Below, in pieces: positions 33,199 through 37,540 of a stretch of 37,540 nucleotides of DNA. Origin of the DNA: DASWRT01 sp036403035 (GTDB taxonomy: Bacteria > Pseudomonadota > Alphaproteobacteria > ATCC43930 > CGMCC-115725). The notes beneath the pieces are model-generated. The model saw nothing but the letters and a program-made list of their open reading frames with translations. It made no database searches and was not told where the DNA came from. Numbering within the stretch: the stretch's first letter is position 1; each line of letters begins with the position of its first letter. The stretch is from positions 1 to 37,540 of the forward strand of contig DASWRT010000322.1 in NCBI GenBank assembly GCA_036403035.1. The letters are read 5' to 3'. The position numbers were made by a program, and so were the translations under genes.

Positions 33199-33354
33199 CC
33201 GCGCCTCCCTCCTTGCCGTACCGCTGTTCTTCCGCACGCGCATTGCCGGCAGACCTGCGGATGCGCACCGATCCGTTATTCCGCTCCTGTCGAGATGTCT
33301 TCGCAAGGTGGTTGCGGCGCAGCCGCCCGGCAGCGGCGACGCACGGGAAGGCTA

Positions 33355-33376
33355 AGAGCCTATTCCAGTAGGCTCT
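33355..33376. terminator. hairpin 3' of the flavoprotein gene
   Basis: agagccta (33355-33362), loop ttccag, taggctct (33369-33376): a perfect 8-bp stem 11 bp beyond the stop of the minus-strand reductase. No clear T-run on that strand, so intrinsic termination is uncertain. Confidence 0.4.
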
Positions 33377-33386
33377 CAGCAGCCGT

Positions 33387-35070
33387 TCAAGCGGCGTCCG
33401 GATTGAGGAAGCGGTGGATCGCCTGCACCACGACGGAGCCTTCGCCGACACCGGAGGCGACCCGCTTGACCGAGCCGGAGCGCACGTCGCCGACGGCGTA
33501 GACGCCCGCCCTGACGGTGGCGAAGGGCGATGCGAGCGCGCGGCCGTCGCCGTCCCGGCCGGTCCGCACGAAGCCCTTTTCATCGAGATCGAGGCAGCCG
33601 TTCAGCCACCCGGTGTTGGGCTCCGCGCCGATCATGACGAAGACGTTGGCGACCGGCCTCGTCTCGCTCTCGCCGGTCTCATGGCTGGTCCAGGTTACGT
33701 GGCGCAGGAAGCCGTCGCCGGCGAGCGCCGTGATCCCGGTGCAGGTATGGAGCGTGATCCTGGGCGACGAATGGATGCGCTGGACGAGATAGTCCGACAT
33801 CGTCGCCGCGAGACTCCGGCCGCGCACGAGGATATGGACATGGGCGACGGTGCGCGACAGGAACACCGCCGCCTGCCCGGCGGAATTGCCGCCGCCGACG
33901 ACCACAACCTCCTCGCCCGCACAGAGGCGCGCCTCCATCGCGGTCGCGGCGTAGTGGATGCCCTGGCCCTCGAACCGCTCGTAGTTTTCGACGTCGAGCT
34001 TGCGATATCGCGCGCCGGTTGCGACCACCACGGCGCGGGCGGCGACGGAGCGCCCGTCGTCGAGCGTCAGCCGGTAAGGCCGGGTGCTGCAATCGAGCGC
34101 GGCGACCGCGCGGGAGACGGCGAGCCGCGCCCCGAACTTCTGCGCCTGGATCTGCGCGCGGCCGGCCAGCGCCTGCCCGGAGATGCCGGTCGGAAAGCCG
34201 AGATAGTTCTCGATCTTCGACGAGGTGCCGGCCTGTCCGCCGGGCGCCAGCGCCTCGAAGACGATCGTGCGAAGGGCCCTCCGACGCGGCATAGACTGCG
34301 GCGGCGAGGCCGGCAGGACCGGCGCCGACGACCGCGACGTCGAACACGTCGTTCGGGTCGAGAGCCTCGGTCAGCCCGAGCGCATCGGCGAGGGCGGCGT
34401 TGCTCGGGTTGCGCAGCGCCTCCTCCTCGCCCGGCACGATGACCACCGGGAGCTGGTCGGCGCTGAGTTCGAAGCAGTCGAGGAAGCCGCCGGCATCCGG
34501 ATCCGCCTCGGTATCGAGAAGGCGGTGCGGATAGCCGTTGCGCGTCAGGAACCGCTGCAACCGCAGCGTGTCGCCGCCATGACGCGAGCCGATCAACACC
34601 ACCCCGCCATGCACGTGCCGAATGAGGCCGACGCGCCGCAGGATGAAGGCGCGCATGATGATCTCGCCGATATCCGGCTCGCCGGTGACCAGCCGGCGGA
34701 AATCGGCGCGCCGCACGCGCACGACCCGGCTGTCGACGCCGACGCGGCCGGAAACGAGGATCTCGCGATCGTTGAACAGGTCGAGTTCGCCCGCGAACTG
34801 GCGGTCGGTGTGCACCGTGAAGACGTTTTCCGCGCCGTGCTCGTCGTGGTCGAAGATCTCGATCGCGCCCTCGATCACGAGGAAGAAATCGACGCTTCGC
34901 TGGCCCCGCTTGAAGATCGGCGTGCCTTTCGTCAGGCGCTCCTCGGCGCCGTAGGCGGCGATCCGCGCCGCCATCTCCTCGCTGAGCCGCGGGAAGGTCT
35001 GCGCCTCGCGCAGGTAGGGATCGTCCGGGTCGAGACCCGGCCCGGCGCCGACGGGGGGTGGAGCGGACAT
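33387..35070 (-). pseudogene. cNMP-binding/thioredoxin-reductase-like flavoprotein, split by a frameshift
   Basis: One protein of about 560 residues is encoded in two overlapping frames. The N-terminal part (from ATG 35070) holds a cyclic-nucleotide-binding-like domain (about 20-150), a middle domain (about 170-235), and the first FAD motif GAGPAGLAAAVYAASEG. Homology then jumps to the next frame (LRTIVFEALAPGGQAG) and continues through a second dinucleotide motif GGGNSAGQA and the C-terminal GDVRSG to 33387. The jump is explained by one extra base in the C-run opposite 34274-34276; total length 1684 nt is 3n+1. The redox CxxC of thioredoxin reductase is absent (AATA instead), as in this fused subfamily. 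Either a recent mutation, a sequencing error, or (less likely) programmed slippage. Confidence 0.85.
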
Positions 35071-35300
35071 GCCCACAGGGTACGGAAGGCGGCGCGGCGC
35101 CGCAACGGACTTGGCTCGACCGGCGCGGCGCGGCGCGGCAGTGCGGATAAGCGTTCCGGCGCCCTCAGACCGGCCTCTTCCGTCTTCGACGAAACCGATG
35201 CCGGGCGATCGGCTGTTGGTACTCGTAAAGAGCGCCACGCCGTCGAGACGGCGTAGGCAGTCAGCTTCCCTTTGTGAGACGCGTGCGAGGGTCCACGACG

Positions 35301-36395
35301 ATGAGCAGCAGCGAGTATCACGGCGGCACGTCCATGGGCGGCCGCCAACCTTTGATCGGCGCCATCATTGCAGGCGCTCTCACCACTTACGGCATTCTCG
35401 CCAAACGCCGGGCTCAGCAGCACATCGCGCAGGCAAGCCAGGGAAAGGCGCAGGACGCTCGCGGGCGGAACGCCGCCTGGCCAAGCGAGATCCCGAAGCG
35501 CGGCTGGTGGGACATCCTGATGCGGGTGAAGGACGACATCTCCGAGAAGAACCTTTCGCTCGTCGCCGCAGGCGTCGCGTTCTATGCCTTTCTGGCCATC
35601 CCCTCGGCCCTTACGTCGCTCGTGTCGCTATACGGCCTGGTCTTCAATCCCGACGATGTTCAGCGCCAGATCCATGCCGCGCAGGGCATCCTTCCCGGCG
35701 AAACGATCAACCTCATCTCGGATCAGCTGCAGAACATAGCTTCGGGATCAAGCGCGAAACTCGGCATCGGCTTCGCCGTCAGCTTGTTCCTTGCCCTGTG
35801 GAGCGCGCGCGCCGGGACGTCCTCGATCATCGCGGCCCTCAACATCGTCTACGGAGAACCGGAGAAGCGGAACGTCATCTGGTTCCAGGTAATCGCTCTC
35901 AGCTTGACGCTCGGCATTGTCCTCTTCGCCGTCGTCGCCCTCGCCCTGATCGCAATCCTCCCCGCGATCATCGACCTCCTGCCGCTCGGCAGTTTCGGAA
36001 AAACGCTCACCGCGATCATCCGCTGGCCGGTCCTGGTCGTCCTGGTCATGCTGGCGCTGGCCGGGACCTACCGGTTCGCGCCGTCGCGTGAAGAGCCGAG
36101 ATGGCGCTGGGTCAGTTGGGGAGCGGCGCTCGCAACGGTGCTGTGGCTCATCGGCTCCGCACTGTTCTCGATCTATGTCGGGCAGTTTGCAGCCTACGAC
36201 AAATCGTACGGATCGCTTGGCGCCGTCGTCGTCCTGCTGATGTGGCTGTACCTCTCCGCCTTCGTCGTCCTGATCGGAGCGGAATTGAACGCTGAGATCG
36301 AGCATCAGACAGCGCGAGACAGCACCACGGGCGCGCACCAGCCCATGGGCATGCGCGGCGCCAGGATGGCCGACACGACTGGCGCTCGTCGTTGA
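35301..36395 (+). CDS. YihY/BrkB-family membrane protein
   Basis: 364-aa integral membrane protein of the YihY/virulence-factor BrkB family (once called RNase BN; function unsettled). A cytoplasmic N-terminus of about 75 residues with a short hydrophobic segment (IGAIIAGALTTYGI) precedes about six core helices. The family pattern KDDISEKNLSLVAAGVAFYAFLAIPSALTSL, an ALWSAR segment and a GAELNAEIEHQ end are all present. ATG 35301 is preferred to a GTG nine codons upstream. The Shine-Dalgarno is weak. Divergent from the flavoprotein gene over 230 bp; nothing else is seen there. Confidence 0.9.
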   Translation: MSSSEYHGGTSMGGRQPLIGAIIAGALTTYGILAKRRAQQHIAQASQGKAQDARGRNAAWPSEIPKRGWWDILMRVKDDISEKNLSLVAAGVAFYAFLAIPSALTSLVSLYGLVFNPDDVQRQIHAAQGILPGETINLISDQLQNIASGSSAKLGIGFAVSLFLALWSARAGTSSIIAALNIVYGEPEKRNVIWFQVIALSLTLGIVLFAVVALALIAILPAIIDLLPLGSFGKTLTAIIRWPVLVVLVMLALAGTYRFAPSREEPRWRWVSWGAALATVLWLIGSALFSIYVGQFAAYDKSYGSLGAVVVLLMWLYLSAFVVLIGAELNAEIEHQTARDSTTGAHQPMGMRGARMADTTGARR

Positions 36396-36567
36396 ACCGG
36401 GCCACAGCAGAGCAAGTAAGTGAACCGCAGGTAATTGCGGCGGCTTGGCAAGAACTTGAGGCCGCGCCGCCGCTCTACCGCAACACCGGTTCCGAAACCC
36501 GCGTGCCGTCAGCGTGCCGCGCCTCGGAGGAGAGCGCGGATGTTCTGCCGGAAGTCATTAGGAAATG

Positions 36568-36643
36568 TGGTGGGCCCGGCAGGATTCGAACCTGCGACAA
36601 CACCGTTATGAGCGGCGCGTTCTGACCACTGAACTACAGGCCC
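36568..36643 (-). tRNA. tRNA with CAU anticodon, probably tRNA-Ile2
   Basis: Complete cloverleaf on the minus strand: acceptor GGGCCTG pairing with CGGGCCC, D-arm GTTC/GAAC, anticodon loop CTCATAA (anticodon at 36608-36610), T-arm GCAGG-TTCGAAT-CCTGC, discriminator A at 36571 and an encoded CCA (36568-36570). CAU can mean Met, fMet or, after lysidine modification of C34, Ile. The first pair is matched (not initiator), and the body with its loop CTCATAA resembles E. coli ileX, so Ile2 is favoured over elongator Met. Confidence 0.9.
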
Positions 36644-36684
36644 TGAAAACTCAGGTGGAGCGCCGTGCGGCGGACGTCCCGCAA

Positions 36685-36704
36685 GGGCGGGGCAAGCCCC
36701 ACCC
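36685..36704. repeat. GC palindrome between tRNA and rpoD
   Basis: ggggc (36689-36693) / gcccc (36696-36700), with ggg/ccc extending outward past one mismatch, read on the minus strand as cgtaggggtggggcttgcc and onward. Such taggggcgg... hairpins occur as short dispersed repeats in some genomes (from memory). It may lie in the 3' untranslated region of rpoD. Confidence 0.35.
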
Positions 36705-36775
36705 CTACGTTAGAGGAGCGGCGGCGAAACCGCCAGAGCGGCAGGCGTTCGTTCCGCTTACGCCCGCCCGCTCTC

Positions 36776-37540
<765 letters not shown>

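Noticed and set aside
36571..36643. Initiator tRNA-fMet
   Set aside because: The first acceptor pair is G-C matched, and the anticodon stem lacks the three G-C pairs typical of initiators.

Overview
The window is GC-rich (by eye about two thirds G+C) and almost fully coding. It looks like a chromosomal segment of an alphaproteobacterium, most likely a Rhodospirillales-type hopanoid producer. The reasons are an extended hopanoid side-chain cluster (hpnI, hpnJ, hpnK, hpnL, hpnN), an MlaA lipoprotein, HAMP-type chemoreceptors, and a CAU tRNA next to a housekeeping sigma factor. No phage, transposase, integrase or CRISPR array is visible. The genus cannot be fixed from sequence alone.

Left third (1-13169), membrane lipids and envelope. 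The window opens inside an hpnI-type glycosyltransferase followed by hpnK- and hpnL-type genes (module A, no hpnJ). A convergent mlaA lipoprotein gene follows. Then comes a complete hpnI-hpnJ-hpnK-hpnL run (module B), and facing it the RND exporter hpnN. Module B fits the known route to the cyclitol-ether head group of composite bacteriohopanepolyols: a sugar is added (HpnI), deacetylated (HpnK) and ring-contracted by a radical SAM enzyme (HpnJ). HpnN exports hopanoids to the outer membrane. Module A is a diverged second I-K-L set and is the most interesting item here. On the minus strand hpnN is the last gene of an apparent copC-copD-hpnN operon, linking a periplasmic copper protein and a CopD-type membrane protein to the exporter.

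Middle (13270-24023), mostly single genes: a small membrane protein, an SRAP/YedK DNA-protein-crosslink protein, a PepSY-like secreted protein, an SLC13-type permease with cytoplasmic RCK_C domains, two small exported proteins, and an XRE regulator beside an AT-rich island carrying a perfect inverted repeat. These are followed by divergent aldo/keto reductase and SDR genes, a KptA RNA 2'-phosphotransferase, two hypotheticals, a zinc-dependent formaldehyde-dehydrogenase-like enzyme and a DUF3891 protein.

Right third (24301-37540): two tandem methyl-accepting chemotaxis proteins, a cupin, an EamA exporter, an Sfp-type phosphopantetheinyl transferase, a PEP-CTERM protein with a clear terminator, and an MFS transporter. 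Next are a cyclic-nucleotide-domain/thioredoxin-reductase-like flavoprotein split by a one-base frameshift, a YihY/BrkB membrane protein, a tRNA with anticodon CAU, and the 3' part of rpoD running off the right edge. Several palindromic non-coding elements lie between or at the ends of genes in this half (24090-24137, 28022-28124, 29858-29965, 36685-36704). They look like dispersed repeats rather than simple terminators.
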